DNA of 64,000 nucleotides from Bacillus sp. (in: firmicutes) (GTDB lineage: Bacteria > Bacillota > Bacilli > Bacillales > JACDOC01). Every line of letters starts with the position of its first letter. Within the stretch, counting starts at the first letter, position 1. Position numbers and translations under genes: made by a program. Below, piece after piece: positions 48,818 to 58,982 of the stretch. Below the pieces are notes generated by a model. That model was not told the origin of the DNA. It ran no database searches and saw only the letters and a program-made list of their open reading frames with translations. The stretch covers positions 186,001 through 250,000 of the forward strand of contig JACDOC010000002.1 in NCBI GenBank assembly GCA_017656295.1. Reading direction: 5' to 3'.

Positions 48818-49693
48818 ATGATGGTTCAATTTGGACGTATCTCGACAGCAATGGTGACCCCATTCGATCGTCGAGGAAATATTGACTTTCAAAAGACGAC
48901 GCAACTTGTAGAATATTTAATTAACAATGGCTCCGATTCGTTAGTCGTTGCTGGAACGACAGGTGAATCACCAACTTTATCAACTGAAGAAAAAATCGCC
49001 TTGTTCCGACATGTTGTGAAAGTGGTCGATGGCCGAGTGCCGGTTATCGCGGGAACAGGAAGCAACAATACTCGTCAAACGATCGAATTAACGAAAAAAG
49101 CGGAAGAAACAGGCGTAGACGCAATCATGCTTGTTACGCCGTATTATAATAAACCAAATCAAAGAGGGTTATTCGAACATTTTCGCTCCGTTGCTGAAGC
49201 CACGACCTTACCTATCATGCTGTATAATGTTCCAGGACGAACGGTTACGAATCTAGCACCAGAGACGATTATTGAGCTAGCGAAAATCGACAATATCGTG
49301 GCGGTTAAAGAAGCAAGCGGCAACTTAGATGCGATGACGGAAATTATTGCTAATACGGATGATCATTTTGTGTTGTATAGTGGTGATGATGGCTTAACAT
49401 TACCAGTTCTGTCCATAGGTGGAGTGGGTATCGTCTCAGTGGCTTCACATATCATTGGAAATGAAATGCAAGAAATGATTCAACTATTTTTACAAGGGAA
49501 GGCAATTGAAGCAGCTAAAATGCACCAAAAGCTACTTCCATTAATGAGAGGTTTATTCGCTGCCCCAAGTCCTACACCAGTAAAAACAGCGCTCCAAATT
49601 AAAGGTCTCGACGTTGGTTCCGTGCGCTTACCACTCGTCCCGTTAACGGAAGAAGAAAGAGTGACATTAACGAACTTGTTACAAAATTATTAA
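48818..49693 (+). CDS. dapA: 4-hydroxy-tetrahydrodipicolinate synthase
   Basis: DapA (291 residues) condenses pyruvate with aspartate semialdehyde; its product feeds both diaminopimelate and dipicolinate. TIM-barrel motifs are VAGTTGESPTLS, the Tyr in MLYNVPGRT, and the Schiff-base Lys in VAVKEASGNLD. Either ATG 48818 or ATG 48821 could be used; both follow AGAGGTGA. A terminator follows. Confidence 0.97.
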   Translation: MMVQFGRISTAMVTPFDRRGNIDFQKTTQLVEYLINNGSDSLVVAGTTGESPTLSTEEKIALFRHVVKVVDGRVPVIAGTGSNNTRQTIELTKKAEETGVDAIMLVTPYYNKPNQRGLFEHFRSVAEATTLPIMLYNVPGRTVTNLAPETIIELAKIDNIVAVKEASGNLDAMTEIIANTDDHFVLYSGDDGLTLPVLSIGGVGIVSVASHIIGNEMQEMIQLFLQGKAIEAAKMHQKLLPLMRGLFAAPSPTPVKTALQIKGLDVGSVRLPLVPLTEEERVTLTNLLQNY

Positions 49694-49695
49694 TG

Positions 49696-49740
49696 GGGAA
49701 AGCTATCGCCATGGTTGGTGATAGCTTCCTCTTTTTTTTT
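49696..49740 (+). terminator. intrinsic terminator after dapA
   Basis: AAGCTATCGCC pairs with GGTGATAGCTT around ATGGTT, followed by CCTC and a nine-T run. Confidence 0.9.
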
Positions 49741-49770
49741 CACGAGAAAAAAATCATTAGTTAATTTTGG

Positions 49771-49800
49771 TTGTACATCATTTTTATCATCAAGTATAAT
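49771..49800 (+). promoter_or_regulatory. SigA-type promoter of rnjB
   Basis: TTGTAC (49771-49776) and a consensus TATAAT (49795-49800) are 18 bases apart, after the dapA terminator and about 50 bases before the rnjB start. Confidence 0.75.
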
Positions 49801-49849
49801 AAACTTAACTCGCCTTGATCGGGGATTTCTACATAGGAGGAAACAAAAA

Positions 49850-51517
49850 TTGAATACACGAACGAACGAAAGCATCAAAATTATTCCACTTGGAGGAATG
49901 GGAGAAGTAGGAAAAAACATGTACGTGGTGGAAATAGACCACGAAATGTTTATTGTTGATGCGGGTATAAAGATTCCAGAGGACGAAATGTTTGGAATCG
50001 ATTTAGTCATTCCTGATATTACTTATTTGGAAGAGCAGAAACACCGCATTAAAGGCATTTTTTTAACACACGGTCATGAAGATGCCATCGGAGCTTTATC
50101 TTACGTCCTGAGGAAAATTAAAGCGCCAGTGTACGGGACAAAATTAACAGTCGCTTTAGCCAAAGAAAAATTAAAAGAACAAGAATACCGTGGAGAGGCT
50201 AAGTTTTATACGATTCATTCCAAAACGCGACTTCATTTTGATACCGTGGACGTTTCATTCTTCCGCACGACCCATACAATACCTGATTCGGTCGGTGTTT
50301 GCTTCCATACGTCTGAAGGAGCCATTGTCGTTACGGGAGATTTTAAATTTGACCAAGGAGCGGCTCCGTTATATCAAGCAGACATAGGGAAAATGGCGAA
50401 AATCGGAGAAGAAGGGGTACTTTGTTTGTTATCTGATAGTACAGAAGCGGAAAGACCGGGCTATTCGACGTCGGATGCGGCCATTGCCCGTGAAATGTCG
50501 GATGCCTTCCACTCAGCAAAAGGGCGAATCATTGTCGCTTCGTATGCAGCGAATTTAAACCGCATCCAACAAGTGTTAGATGCAGCGTATGAAAATTATC
50601 GTAAAGTCGCGTTTGTAGGAAAAAGCATTAAACGAGTATTTGATATTGCTCATCAGCTCGGATATTTAAGCGTTCATGAAGATACGATTATTCCAATCCA
50701 AGACATTGATCAATATCCAGATGATGAAATTGCGCTGTTAACAACAGGGTCTCACGGTGAACCTTTAGAAGCATTACAAAAAATGGCGAAACAATCGCAT
50801 AAACAAGTGAATATTAAGCAAGGTGACACCGTTTTAATTACCGCAACACCAACACCAAATATGGAGTTAGCGATGTATAAAACGGTCGATATGTTGTATC
50901 GGGCGGGAGCAATGGTTATTATGAACTCTCGGAAAGCGTATGCTTCAGGACACGGTAGCCAAGAAGAACTAAAAATGATGATTAACTTAATGAAACCAAA
51001 ATTTTTCATCCCGATTCAAGGTGAATATCGTATGTTAAAAGCCCATGCGAAGTTGGCTCAATCAGTAGGGGTGAAAAAAGAACATATTTATATCCCAGAT
51101 AAAGGAGAAATCGTTGAAATTCGTAATGGTACTATTCGACCAGGTGGCCGTGTACCTGCAGGCAACGTGTTAATTGATGGTATTGGTGTAGGCGATGTGG
51201 GGAACATTGTATTGCGTGACCGAAAATTACTTTCAGAAGACGGTATTTTTATTGTGGTTGTTACATTGAATAAGAAAGAGAAGAAAATTGCTTCAGGACC
51301 GGAAATCATTTCGCGTGGGTTTGTCTATGTTCGTGAATCCGAACATTTAATGGAAGAATCGATCAGTTTAGTAAAAGGGATTGTAGAACGGAACCTGTCC
51401 AAAGAATCCTTTGAATGGTCGAATATTAAACAAGAAATCCGTGATTCGTTAAATCAATATTTGTTTGATCAAACGAAACGAAGACCAATGATATTACCAA
51501 TTATTATGGAAATATAA
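49850..51517 (+). CDS. rnjB: ribonuclease J2
   Basis: RNase J2 (YmfA, 555 residues) is the metallo-beta-lactamase/beta-CASP partner of RNase J1 in mRNA decay. The core motif here is HGHEDAIG, giving H74, H76, D78 and A79, whereas J1 enzymes have His at 79. TGDFKFDQ and ASGHGSQEE are retained. The start is TTG 49850, 9 bases after AGGAGG; the longer in-frame reading runs through the promoter. Synteny with dapA and tepA supports J2 rather than J1. Confidence 0.93.
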   Translation: MNTRTNESIKIIPLGGMGEVGKNMYVVEIDHEMFIVDAGIKIPEDEMFGIDLVIPDITYLEEQKHRIKGIFLTHGHEDAIGALSYVLRKIKAPVYGTKLTVALAKEKLKEQEYRGEAKFYTIHSKTRLHFDTVDVSFFRTTHTIPDSVGVCFHTSEGAIVVTGDFKFDQGAAPLYQADIGKMAKIGEEGVLCLLSDSTEAERPGYSTSDAAIAREMSDAFHSAKGRIIVASYAANLNRIQQVLDAAYENYRKVAFVGKSIKRVFDIAHQLGYLSVHEDTIIPIQDIDQYPDDEIALLTTGSHGEPLEALQKMAKQSHKQVNIKQGDTVLITATPTPNMELAMYKTVDMLYRAGAMVIMNSRKAYASGHGSQEELKMMINLMKPKFFIPIQGEYRMLKAHAKLAQSVGVKKEHIYIPDKGEIVEIRNGTIRPGGRVPAGNVLIDGIGVGDVGNIVLRDRKLLSEDGIFIVVVTLNKKEKKIASGPEIISRGFVYVRESEHLMEESISLVKGIVERNLSKESFEWSNIKQEIRDSLNQYLFDQTKRRPMILPIIMEI

Positions 51518-51523
51518 TGGTGT

Positions 51524-51555
51524 AGGATGCTCTTAATGTTGAGCATCCTTTTTTA
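51524..51555 (+). terminator. intrinsic terminator after rnjB
   Basis: AGGATGCTC (51524-51532) pairs with GAGCATCCT (51541-51549) around an eight-base loop, followed by TTTTT. Confidence 0.9.
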
Positions 51556-51657
51556 TTGACCTGTATGATTCCCAAAGGAGAGCGAATACTAAACGGTAGG
51601 AAGAAAAAGCAATTGCCTCAAACAAAAGGAGGAATTGCAAGAAAGGGGATTTCTAAT

Positions 51658-52386
51658 ATGAATCACCAGTGGGAAGCACAGCAAGAATCACCATCGAAAG
51701 AAGAAAAGAAATCGGAGCTTGTAGAAAAAATTCAACAGCTGGGTGCCACAAATGTACCCCAGTTATCTCCAGAGACGAATATCCATTGCTTAACAATTGT
51801 TGGACAAATTGAAGGACATATGCAGCTTCCACCTCAAAATAAAACAACCAAATATGAGCATATTATTCCGCAGCTTGTCGCCATTGAGCAAAACCCAAAA
51901 ATTGAAGGATTACTCGTTGTGTTAAACACGGTAGGTGGAGACGTTGAAGCCGGTTTAGCTATTTCTGAGATGCTCGCCTCCCTTTCAAAGCCAACGGTCT
52001 CCATTGTGCTAGGGGGAGGACATTCCATTGGGGTGCCGATTGCGGTCTCGTGTGATTATTCTTTTATTGCCGAAACAGCGACGATGACCATTCACCCGAT
52101 ACGCTTAACAGGATTAGTCATTGGAGTTCCCCAAACGTTTGAATATTTAGATAAGATGCAAGAGAGAGTGGTACGTTTTGTCGTCAAACATTCCAAAATT
52201 TCAGAGGAAACATTTAAAGATTTAATGTTTGCGAAAGGAAATCTAACTAGGGACATTGGAACAAATGTCGTTGGCGCTGACGCAGTGAAATTCGGATTAA
52301 TTGATGAAGTAGGTGGAATTGGAATGGCCATGAATAAACTCAACGAACTTATTGAAATAAACAAAAAGGAAGGGATGGTTCAATGA
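51658..52386 (+). CDS. tepA: Clp-like protease TepA
   Basis: TepA (YmfB, 242 residues) is a cytoplasmic ClpP-fold serine protease linked to protein export and spore outgrowth. The nucleophile Ser is in [11 protein letters not shown] and the His in [24 protein letters not shown] is the conserved substrate groove. ATG 51658 gives the family length, with GAAAGGGGAT upstream; the in-frame extension back to 51556 has no homology to the family as I know it. It overlaps ylzJ by 4 bases. Confidence 0.94.
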   Translation: MNHQWEAQQESPSKEEKKSELVEKIQQLGATNVPQLSPETNIHCLTIVGQIEGHMQLPPQNKTTKYEHIIPQLVAIEQNPKIEGLLVVLNTVGGDVEAGLAISEMLASLSKPTVSIVLGGGHSIGVPIAVSCDYSFIAETATMTIHPIRLTGLVIGVPQTFEYLDKMQERVVRFVVKHSKISEETFKDLMFAKGNLTRDIGTNVVGADAVKFGLIDEVGGIGMAMNKLNELIEINKKEGMVQ

Positions 52387-52592
52387 TTCTTCATACGACC
52401 GTTCCATACGAATTAATGTTTCCATTACCAACGAACGAATATTACAAGCAAAAGCTCGTCACCTTTCAAGGAATTCCGATGATTGTAGAAAAAGAACAGG
52501 AGCGTTATCGCATCGTTCGTATATTAAGCAGCAATCCCTTTCATTACATGATGGAACAATATACACCTGGGCAATATATTTCATTAAATTAA
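52383..52592 (+). CDS. ylzJ: YlzJ-like protein
   Basis: This 69-residue protein is of the YlzJ-like family of unknown function, found between tepA and spoIIIE in Bacillaceae. It reads [14 protein letters not shown] at the start and ends in [18 protein letters not shown], without signal or membrane segment. ATG 52383 overlaps the tepA stop (ATGA), so translation is coupled. The spoIIIE promoter region starts immediately after its stop. Confidence 0.88.
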   Translation: MILHTTVPYELMFPLPTNEYYKQKLVTFQGIPMIVEKEQERYRIVRILSSNPFHYMMEQYTPGQYISLN

Positions 52593-52593
52593 A

Positions 52594-52630
52594 GGGAAAC
52601 GTTTCCTGAACAAATGTTCTGTGATATAAT
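52594..52630 (+). promoter_or_regulatory. spoIIIE promoter with LexA-like and cre-like palindromes
   Basis: A consensus -10 box TATAAT lies at 52625-52630; the -35 is weak (TTTCCT, 52602-52607). Between them TGAACAAATGTTCT (52607-52620) has the GAAC-4-GTTC core of the Gram-positive SOS box and matches 12 of 14 positions of CGAACRNRYGTTYC. Just upstream GGAAACGTTTCC (52595-52606) is a perfect 12-bp palindrome with an AAACGTTT core like a CcpA cre site. Both regulatory roles are inferred. Confidence 0.55.
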
Positions 52631-52708
52631 AAGGAATACATGAATAGCAGCCGATGAGGGCTGCTTTCTTCATTCTAAAGGAAAAAAGGCATAGTAATAG
52701 GTGATAAA

Positions 52709-55054
52709 ATGTCAAAGAAGAAGAAGCGGTCGAAGAAGCAAATAGATATGAAACGGACAATTCAATTTGAAATTATCGGATTATTATTGATGGCTATTAG
52801 CACGATTTCTATTGTACAACTAGGTGCCGTAGGTCATGCAGTAGTTTACTTTTTTCGTTTTTTCTTAGGAGAATGGTACATGGTGGGCTTAATTGGCATG
52901 TTTGCTATAGCAGGGTATTTGATGATTGAACGAAAAGTACCATTCTTATTCCACCGAAAGCTAGTTGGAACGTACATTATTCTTTTAAGTATGTTACTTT
53001 TAAGTCATGTGAAGCTGTTCGAATTGTTGTCTAATCATGGTGCAATCAAGAATCCTAGTGTCATAACAAATACGTGGGAATTATTTTGGCAAGAAGTGAA
53101 AGGAGAAACGTCAACCTCCGATTTAGGAGGGGGAATGGTTGGTGCGATTTGTTTTGCCGTAGCCTATGTATTGTTTGATACAAGTGGAACGGTCCTATTT
53201 TCCTTTGTTCTTATGATGGTCGGGGCCATTCTGATTACAGGGAAGTCGTTTGGTGAGTGGATTGGAAAAATTGGTGGAAAACTTTTCTCCTTTTTCACAA
53301 ATCAATGGTCTGCTTTTAAACAAGATATGAAGCAATGGACAGAAAAACAAGCGCATAAGCAGAAAACAAAAAAACAACAAAAGGAACAATCTAGTAATGA
53401 ACCAGCTGAAGATGGGGAACCTTCCGAGGAACAATTGACGATTGAAACGTCAGAGCCGATTATCTCAAGCTTTACTGAAAAAGTGTATGATGTTGAACAA
53501 GAAAATAGAGAAGCGGTTGAAGCTCAATCTTCATCGAGTGATAATAGGAAAACGACAATCAAAGAAGACCAAAAAGAAACAGAAGAAGAAGCTGTGGCAC
53601 CAATGACCTTTGCAGAGGTAGAAAATGAAGATTATCAATTACCGCCACTTCATTTATTAAAACGACCGAAAAAAGCGGATCAATCAAGTGAATATGAATT
53701 AATTCATGCCAATGCCGCTAAACTCGAACGAACGTTCCAAAGCTTTGGGGTAAAAGCACGGGTGACCCAAGTTCATCTTGGCCCTGCCGTAACGAAATAC
53801 GAAGTTCATCCAGATGTCGGAGTAAAAGTTAGTAAAATTGTGAGTTTAAGTGACGATTTAGCTTTAGCGTTAGCGGCAAAAGACATTCGTATTGAAGCTC
53901 CAATCCCTGGAAAATCGGCTATTGGTATTGAGGTGCCAAACTCAGAAGTGGCAGTAGTATCATTGCGAGAAGTGTTAGAATCGAAAGAAAACGATAAACC
54001 TGATGCGAAATTATTAATCGGACTTGGACGAGATATTACTGGAGAAGCGGTATTAGCCGAATTAAATAAAATGCCCCATTTATTAGTGGCAGGTGCAACA
54101 GGAAGTGGAAAAAGTGTTTGTATTAATGGAATTATTACAAGCATTTTAATGAGAGCGAAACCTCATGAAGTAAAGTTAATGATGATTGACCCGAAAATGG
54201 TTGAGCTTAATGTATATAACGGTATTCCACATTTATTAGCGCCAGTAGTGACCGATGCGAAAAAAGCATCCCAAGCATTAAAAAAAGTCGTTAGTGAAAT
54301 GGAACGCCGCTACGAATTGTTTTCCCATACGGGTACGAGAAATATTGAAGGGTATAATGAGTTTGTGAAACGCCATAATTTAGAGACAGGTGAAAAACAA
54401 CCACTGTTACCATATATTGTTGTCATTGTTGATGAGCTGGCAGACTTAATGATGGTTGCTTCCAATGATGTAGAAGATTCTATTACTCGGTTAGCCCAAA
54501 TGGCAAGAGCGGCTGGTATTCATCTTATTATTGCGACACAACGACCATCCGTGGATGTCATCACAGGCGTCATTAAGGCTAATATTCCTTCACGTATTGC
54601 TTTTGCGGTATCGTCCCAAACGGACTCACGTACAATTTTGGACATGGGCGGAGCGGAAAAACTGTTAGGACGTGGTGATATGCTGTTCTTACCAGTTGGG
54701 GCATCGAAACCGATTCGTGTTCAAGGAGCTTTTCTGTCCGATGAAGAAGTAGAAGAAGTGGTAAACTTTGTTATCTCACAACAGAAGGCCCAATACCAAG
54801 AAGAAATGATTCCTGACGATCAACCAGATGCAACGGAAGACGTGGACGACGACTTATATGAAGAAGCTGTCCAATTAGTTGCTGAAATGCAAACAGCTTC
54901 CGTATCTATGCTTCAACGCCGATTCCGAATCGGTTATACACGAGCGGCTCGGCTGATTGATGAAATGGAAGCAAGAGGGATTGTCGGACCATATGAAGGA
55001 AGTAAGCCTCGAGCAGTATTAATTCCTAAACCATCAGAGGAACAAACATCATAA
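52709..55054 (+). CDS. spoIIIE: DNA translocase SpoIIIE/FtsK
   Basis: SpoIIIE (781 residues) pumps the chromosome into the forespore and clears DNA from division septa. Four membrane segments fall within about residues 15-180, followed by an acidic/Gln-rich linker (about 210-315). The motor has [13 protein letters not shown] (Walker A) and [12 protein letters not shown] (Walker B), and the C-terminal gamma winged helix reads [20 protein letters not shown], which recognises SRS sequences. TAGGTGAT precedes ATG 52709. Confidence 0.97.
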   Translation: MSKKKKRSKKQIDMKRTIQFEIIGLLLMAISTISIVQLGAVGHAVVYFFRFFLGEWYMVGLIGMFAIAGYLMIERKVPFLFHRKLVGTYIILLSMLLLSHVKLFELLSNHGAIKNPSVITNTWELFWQEVKGETSTSDLGGGMVGAICFAVAYVLFDTSGTVLFSFVLMMVGAILITGKSFGEWIGKIGGKLFSFFTNQWSAFKQDMKQWTEKQAHKQKTKKQQKEQSSNEPAEDGEPSEEQLTIETSEPIISSFTEKVYDVEQENREAVEAQSSSSDNRKTTIKEDQKETEEEAVAPMTFAEVENEDYQLPPLHLLKRPKKADQSSEYELIHANAAKLERTFQSFGVKARVTQVHLGPAVTKYEVHPDVGVKVSKIVSLSDDLALALAAKDIRIEAPIPGKSAIGIEVPNSEVAVVSLREVLESKENDKPDAKLLIGLGRDITGEAVLAELNKMPHLLVAGATGSGKSVCINGIITSILMRAKPHEVKLMMIDPKMVELNVYNGIPHLLAPVVTDAKKASQALKKVVSEMERRYELFSHTGTRNIEGYNEFVKRHNLETGEKQPLLPYIVVIVDELADLMMVASNDVEDSITRLAQMARAAGIHLIIATQRPSVDVITGVIKANIPSRIAFAVSSQTDSRTILDMGGAEKLLGRGDMLFLPVGASKPIRVQGAFLSDEEVEEVVNFVISQQKAQYQEEMIPDDQPDATEDVDDDLYEEAVQLVAEMQTASVSMLQRRFRIGYTRAARLIDEMEARGIVGPYEGSKPRAVLIPKPSEEQTS

Positions 55055-55064
55055 AAATGAATGT

Positions 55065-55099
55065 AAAAAATACAGGGGAACGACCCCTGTATTTTTTTA
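55065..55099 (+). terminator. intrinsic terminator after spoIIIE
   Basis: TACAGGGG pairs with CCCCTGTA around AACGA, flanked by A and T runs, so it may work in both directions. Confidence 0.92.
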
Positions 55100-55437
55100 A
55101 TAATAAAAGGTTAGATGTCTGACAACAACGAAATATGTTATACTATTAAAAACGCTTACATTACCATGTGAAAAAATCACTAAACGGTTTACTTTTTGAA
55201 ACAAGAATAAAATTTGACAAAAAATACTAATTATATCCAGTATTGTAACCGTTTTATTACCTTTATTTAGGTAAAATGACAAACTGAAAATTTTGATTAT
55301 TTTTTATTTGTATTTTTTCGACAAAATTGCACAATTTCTATTTATTTATTCGAAAAAAAATGATATATTAATTCTCGATTAGTAGGAATGAAATCAGAGG
55401 TCTGATGTCTTAAGAAAGTTTGGTGGTGGTTCCAGTC
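55100..55437 (+). promoter_or_regulatory. AT-rich upstream region of ymfC with extended -10 motifs
   Basis: This 338-bp stretch has no gene. Two extended -10 motifs face ymfC: TGTTATACT (55136-55144) and TGATATATT (55361-55369). Neither has a convincing -35 box. The words GATGTCTGAC (near 55114) and GGTCTGATGTC (near 55399) share GTCTGA and might be regulator sites, but this is weak. Confidence 0.35.
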
Positions 55438-56166
55438 ATGAGTATTAAAACAGATAACAGACATTTATACTTACAAGTCATTGACAAGTTAAAAAAAGAT
55501 ATTGAAGCAGGGGTGTACAAGGAAAAAGAAAAGCTTCCTTCTGAATTCGACCTTTCGAAGCAACTGGGTGTAAGTCGCGCGACATTACGTGAGGCTTTAC
55601 GAATTTTGGAGGAAGAAAATGTGATTATCCGACGTCATGGTGTAGGGACATTTGTCAACTCCAAACCCTTGTTTTCATCAGGGATTGAGCAACTAAATAG
55701 CGTTACGAACATGATCAAGCAAGCAGGAATGGAACCAGGTACCATCTTCTTAAGTTCAACCACCCAAGGTGCCACAGAAGAGGATGTTCGCCGGTTTTCC
55801 TGTGACTTGGACGATGAGTTCGTCTTAATTGAGCGTGTTCGAACGGCTAACGGTGATCCAGTCGTCTATTGTTTAGACAAAATCCCTAAAAAAGTGTTTC
55901 CAGAAAATTTTACACATAAAGACGGCTCCATTTTTAACATGTTAGAGAATGAAGGGGACCGTAAAATTACACATGCCGTTGCCCAAATCGAACCGCTTGG
56001 GTATCACGAGAAAATTTCTCCGATTTTAGAATGTGAACCGGAGACGGCTTTGCTTGTACTTAAGCAGCTACACTATGATGAAATGGATGAGCCGATCCTC
56101 TATTCTGTGAACTATTTTCGGGCGGACAAGTTCAGCTTCCATGTTCTTAGAAAGAGGGTATTTTAA
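55438..56166 (+). CDS. ymfC: GntR/HutC-family transcriptional regulator YmfC
   Basis: This 242-residue regulator has an N-terminal winged helix (about residues 5-75; [20 protein letters not shown]) and a C-terminal UTRA ligand-binding domain of the HutC subfamily. ATG 55438 gives the B. subtilis YmfC start; GTG 55420 is in frame but less conserved. No good ribosome site precedes it, so translation may be low. It lies directly before a nucleoside ABC transporter and is a candidate regulator of it, although the ligand is unknown. Confidence 0.9.
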   Translation: MSIKTDNRHLYLQVIDKLKKDIEAGVYKEKEKLPSEFDLSKQLGVSRATLREALRILEEENVIIRRHGVGTFVNSKPLFSSGIEQLNSVTNMIKQAGMEPGTIFLSSTTQGATEEDVRRFSCDLDDEFVLIERVRTANGDPVVYCLDKIPKKVFPENFTHKDGSIFNMLENEGDRKITHAVAQIEPLGYHEKISPILECEPETALLVLKQLHYDEMDEPILYSVNYFRADKFSFHVLRKRVF

Positions 56167-56218
56167 TCGGACCGAATCCATTTCTACTAATTACTTTTAA
56201 AATAGGGGGTACAATTAC

Positions 56219-57310
56219 ATGAAAAAGCGTAAATTTGGACTAGCACTTTCACTTGTTCTTGCAGCTGGAACTCTTTTAGGCGCATGCGGAACGAAAGATG
56301 GAGAGACTGGAGCTGGAAACAAAGAAGACACATTCTCTGTAGCGATGGTTACGGACGTTGGAGGCGTGGATGATAAATCCTTCAACCAGTCCGCATGGGA
56401 AGGATTACAAAAATTCGGTGCAGACAATGGTCTTGAAAAAGGTAAAGGTGGATATTATTACTTACAATCTGCAAGTGATGCGGATTATAAAACAAACTTA
56501 AATAAATTAGTACGCGATAACTTTGATTTAATTTACGGTATTGGTTTCTTAATGACTGATGCGATTTCCGAAATTGCAGACCAAAAACCTGAAGCTCATT
56601 TCGCGATTGTTGACTCTGTTGTTGAAAAACCAAACGTAGCAAGCATTACTTTTAAAGAGCACGAAGGTTCATTCCTTGTAGGTGTTGTTGCTGGATTAAC
56701 GACAAAAACAAACAAAATTGGTTTCGTTGGTGGTATGGAAATTCCATTAATTGAAAAATTCGAAAGCGGATTCCTCGCTGGTGTAAAAGCTGTAAACCCT
56801 GAAGCAACTGTTGATGTACAATATGCAGGAGCGTTCGACCAAGCGGACAAAGGTAAAGCGATTGCATCAAGCATGTATGCGAATGGAATCGACGTTATTT
56901 ACCATGCGGCAGGAGCAACTGGTAACGGTGTTTTCTCTGAAGCAAAAGACTTAAAAACAAAAGATCCGAACCGTGAGATTTGGGTAATTGGTGTTGACAA
57001 AGACCAAGCGCCTGAAGGTGTTGTAACAGTTAATGACACAACATACAACGTAACATTAACTTCGATGGTTAAACGTGTTGACGTAGCTGTTTATGATTTA
57101 GCTACGAAAGCAATGAACGGAGAATTCCCTGGTGGAGAGGTAATCGAATACGGTCTTGACCAAGATGGTGTTGGTATTGCTCCAACTCAAGACAACATTT
57201 CAGAAGAGGTACTAACTGAAGTTGAAAGCTGGAAACAAAAAATCATTAACGGAGAAATTCAAGTTCCGAAAACTCGTGAAGAGTATAAAGAATTTGAAGC
57301 TTCTTTATAA
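56219..57310 (+). CDS. nupN: BMP-family nucleoside-binding lipoprotein
   Basis: This 363-residue lipoprotein is a BMP (Med/TmpC/PnrA) family solute-binding protein, resembling NupN of the B. subtilis guanosine transporter. The signal peptide ends in the lipobox LGAC with Cys23. Family motifs include [20 protein letters not shown] and [18 protein letters not shown] lies about 9 bases before ATG 56219. Codon use is strongly biased, implying high expression. A terminator and a second hairpin separate it from the ATPase gene. The exact nucleoside is not determined. Confidence 0.92.
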   Translation: MKKRKFGLALSLVLAAGTLLGACGTKDGETGAGNKEDTFSVAMVTDVGGVDDKSFNQSAWEGLQKFGADNGLEKGKGGYYYLQSASDADYKTNLNKLVRDNFDLIYGIGFLMTDAISEIADQKPEAHFAIVDSVVEKPNVASITFKEHEGSFLVGVVAGLTTKTNKIGFVGGMEIPLIEKFESGFLAGVKAVNPEATVDVQYAGAFDQADKGKAIASSMYANGIDVIYHAAGATGNGVFSEAKDLKTKDPNREIWVIGVDKDQAPEGVVTVNDTTYNVTLTSMVKRVDVAVYDLATKAMNGEFPGGEVIEYGLDQDGVGIAPTQDNISEEVLTEVESWKQKIINGEIQVPKTREEYKEFEASL

Positions 57311-57326
57311 GAAAAATATGGAACTG

Positions 57327-57359
57327 AATAAAAGGCTAGTGTAAGCTAGCCTTTTTATT
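57327..57359 (+). terminator. intrinsic terminator after the lipoprotein gene
   Basis: AATAAAAGGCTAG (57327-57339) pairs with CTAGCCTTTTTATT (57346-57359) around TGTAAG. Partial readthrough would feed the downstream ABC genes at a lower level. Confidence 0.88.
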
Positions 57360-57370
57360 CGCCATAAAAC

Positions 57371-57418
57371 CATCAAATGAAAAGCTACAAAAGACGGGCT
57401 GTAGCTTTTCATTTGATG
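57371..57418 (+). repeat. perfect 19-bp inverted repeat between nupN and nupO
   Basis: CATCAAATGAAAAGCTACA (57371-57389) is exactly complementary to TGTAGCTTTTCATTTGATG (57400-57418) around a 10-base loop. Only ATTTTATC follows, so it is a poor terminator. It lies 12 bases after the first terminator and could be a second stop, a protein-binding palindrome or an RNA-stabilising hairpin. Confidence 0.85.
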
Positions 57419-57452
57419 ATTTTATCATGCCCATGCAAGGAGTGAAATTCGA

Positions 57453-58982
57453 GTGGAATATGTAATTGAGATGCTCAATATCCGCAAAGAGTTTGGGAAT
57501 TTTGTGGCGAATGATAATATTACGCTCCAAGTTAAACAAGGAGAAATTCATGCGCTTTTAGGTGAAAACGGTGCTGGTAAATCGACATTAATGAACGTTC
57601 TTTTCGGCTTGTACCAGCCAGAAGCAGGCGAAATTCGCGTTAAAGGGAAATCGGTAAAGATTACCGATCCTAATGTCGCTAATGAATTAGGAATTGGAAT
57701 GGTTCATCAGCATTTTATGCTTGTCGATACATTTACGGTAACTGAAAACATTATTTTAGGTAGTGAACCGACAAAAGGTGGAACAATCGATATAAAAAAG
57801 GCAGAACAAGAAGTTCGTGAGCTTTCTGAGCGATATGGATTAGCGGTTGATCCAACAGCGAAAATTGCTGATATTTCCGTTGGGATGCAGCAACGAGTTG
57901 AGATTTTAAAAACATTATACCGCGGGGCAGACATCTTAATTTTTGACGAACCGACAGCGGTGTTAACACCTCAAGAAATTCAAGAATTGATTCAAATTAT
58001 GAAAGCCCTTGTAAAAGAAGGAAAGTCGATCATTTTAATCACACACAAACTGAAAGAAATTATGGAAGTGTGCGATCGCGTGACCGTTATTCGCCGTGGA
58101 AAGGGGATTGGTACGTTAAATGTATCGGATACAAACCCAACTGAATTAGCGGAATTAATGGTCGGTCGCCAAGTTCAATTTACAACGGACAAAGAACCTG
58201 CTAAGCCAAAGGACAATGTGCTTGAAATTAAAGATTTAGTTGTCAAAGACGCACGTGGAGTAACAACAGTAAATGAATTAAATTTAACCGTTCGTGCAGG
58301 AGAAATCGTTGGTATCGCTGGTGTTGACGGTAACGGTCAATCCGAACTTATCGAAGCCATCACGGGTTTACAAAAGGTGGAATCCGGTTCCATATTACTT
58401 AATGGAAAGGATATAACGAATTTACCGCCACGGAAAGTGACAGAAGCGGGGGTTGGTCATATCCCTCAAGACCGTCATAAACATGGTCTCGTACTCGATT
58501 TTCCGATTGGCGAAAACATGGTTTTGCAAACTTACTACAAAGAGCCTTACTCTAAAAATGGTATTTTAAATTTCAAAAACATCTATGAAAAAGCACGCCA
58601 GTTAATCAAAGAATTTGACGTACGGACACCTGATGAATATACAAAAGCGAGAGCGCTTTCCGGTGGTAACCAACAAAAAGCCATTATCGGCCGAGAGGTG
58701 GATCGCAATCCAGACTTACTAATTGCCGCCCAGCCCACACGTGGTTTAGACGTAGGGGCGATTGAATTTATACACAAACGACTCATTGAACAGCGAGATC
58801 AAGGAAAAGCCGTTCTTCTTGTGTCGTTTGAACTGGATGAAATTATGAATGTAAGTGACCGTATTGCCGTCATCTATGAAGGAAAAATTGTAGCCATTGT
58901 CGATCCAAAAGAAACGGATGAACAAGAACTAGGATTATTGATGGCTGGTAGTAAACGTAAGGAAGAAGGTGTTTCTTCATGA
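57453..58982 (+). CDS. nupO: nucleoside ABC transporter, double ATPase subunit
   Basis: This 509-residue protein holds two fused ABC domains and energises nucleoside uptake. The first has GENGAGKST (Walker A) and LIFDEPTAVLTP (Walker B). The second has a degenerate Walker A (GVDGNGQSE), the signature LSGGNQQKA and AAQPTRGLD in place of a standard Walker B end; this asymmetry is typical of the YufO/RbsA type. The start is GTG 57453, 10 bases after AAGGAG. It overlaps nupP by 4 bases. Confidence 0.93.
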   Translation: MEYVIEMLNIRKEFGNFVANDNITLQVKQGEIHALLGENGAGKSTLMNVLFGLYQPEAGEIRVKGKSVKITDPNVANELGIGMVHQHFMLVDTFTVTENIILGSEPTKGGTIDIKKAEQEVRELSERYGLAVDPTAKIADISVGMQQRVEILKTLYRGADILIFDEPTAVLTPQEIQELIQIMKALVKEGKSIILITHKLKEIMEVCDRVTVIRRGKGIGTLNVSDTNPTELAELMVGRQVQFTTDKEPAKPKDNVLEIKDLVVKDARGVTTVNELNLTVRAGEIVGIAGVDGNGQSELIEAITGLQKVESGSILLNGKDITNLPPRKVTEAGVGHIPQDRHKHGLVLDFPIGENMVLQTYYKEPYSKNGILNFKNIYEKARQLIKEFDVRTPDEYTKARALSGGNQQKAIIGREVDRNPDLLIAAQPTRGLDVGAIEFIHKRLIEQRDQGKAVLLVSFELDEIMNVSDRIAVIYEGKIVAIVDPKETDEQELGLLMAGSKRKEEGVSS

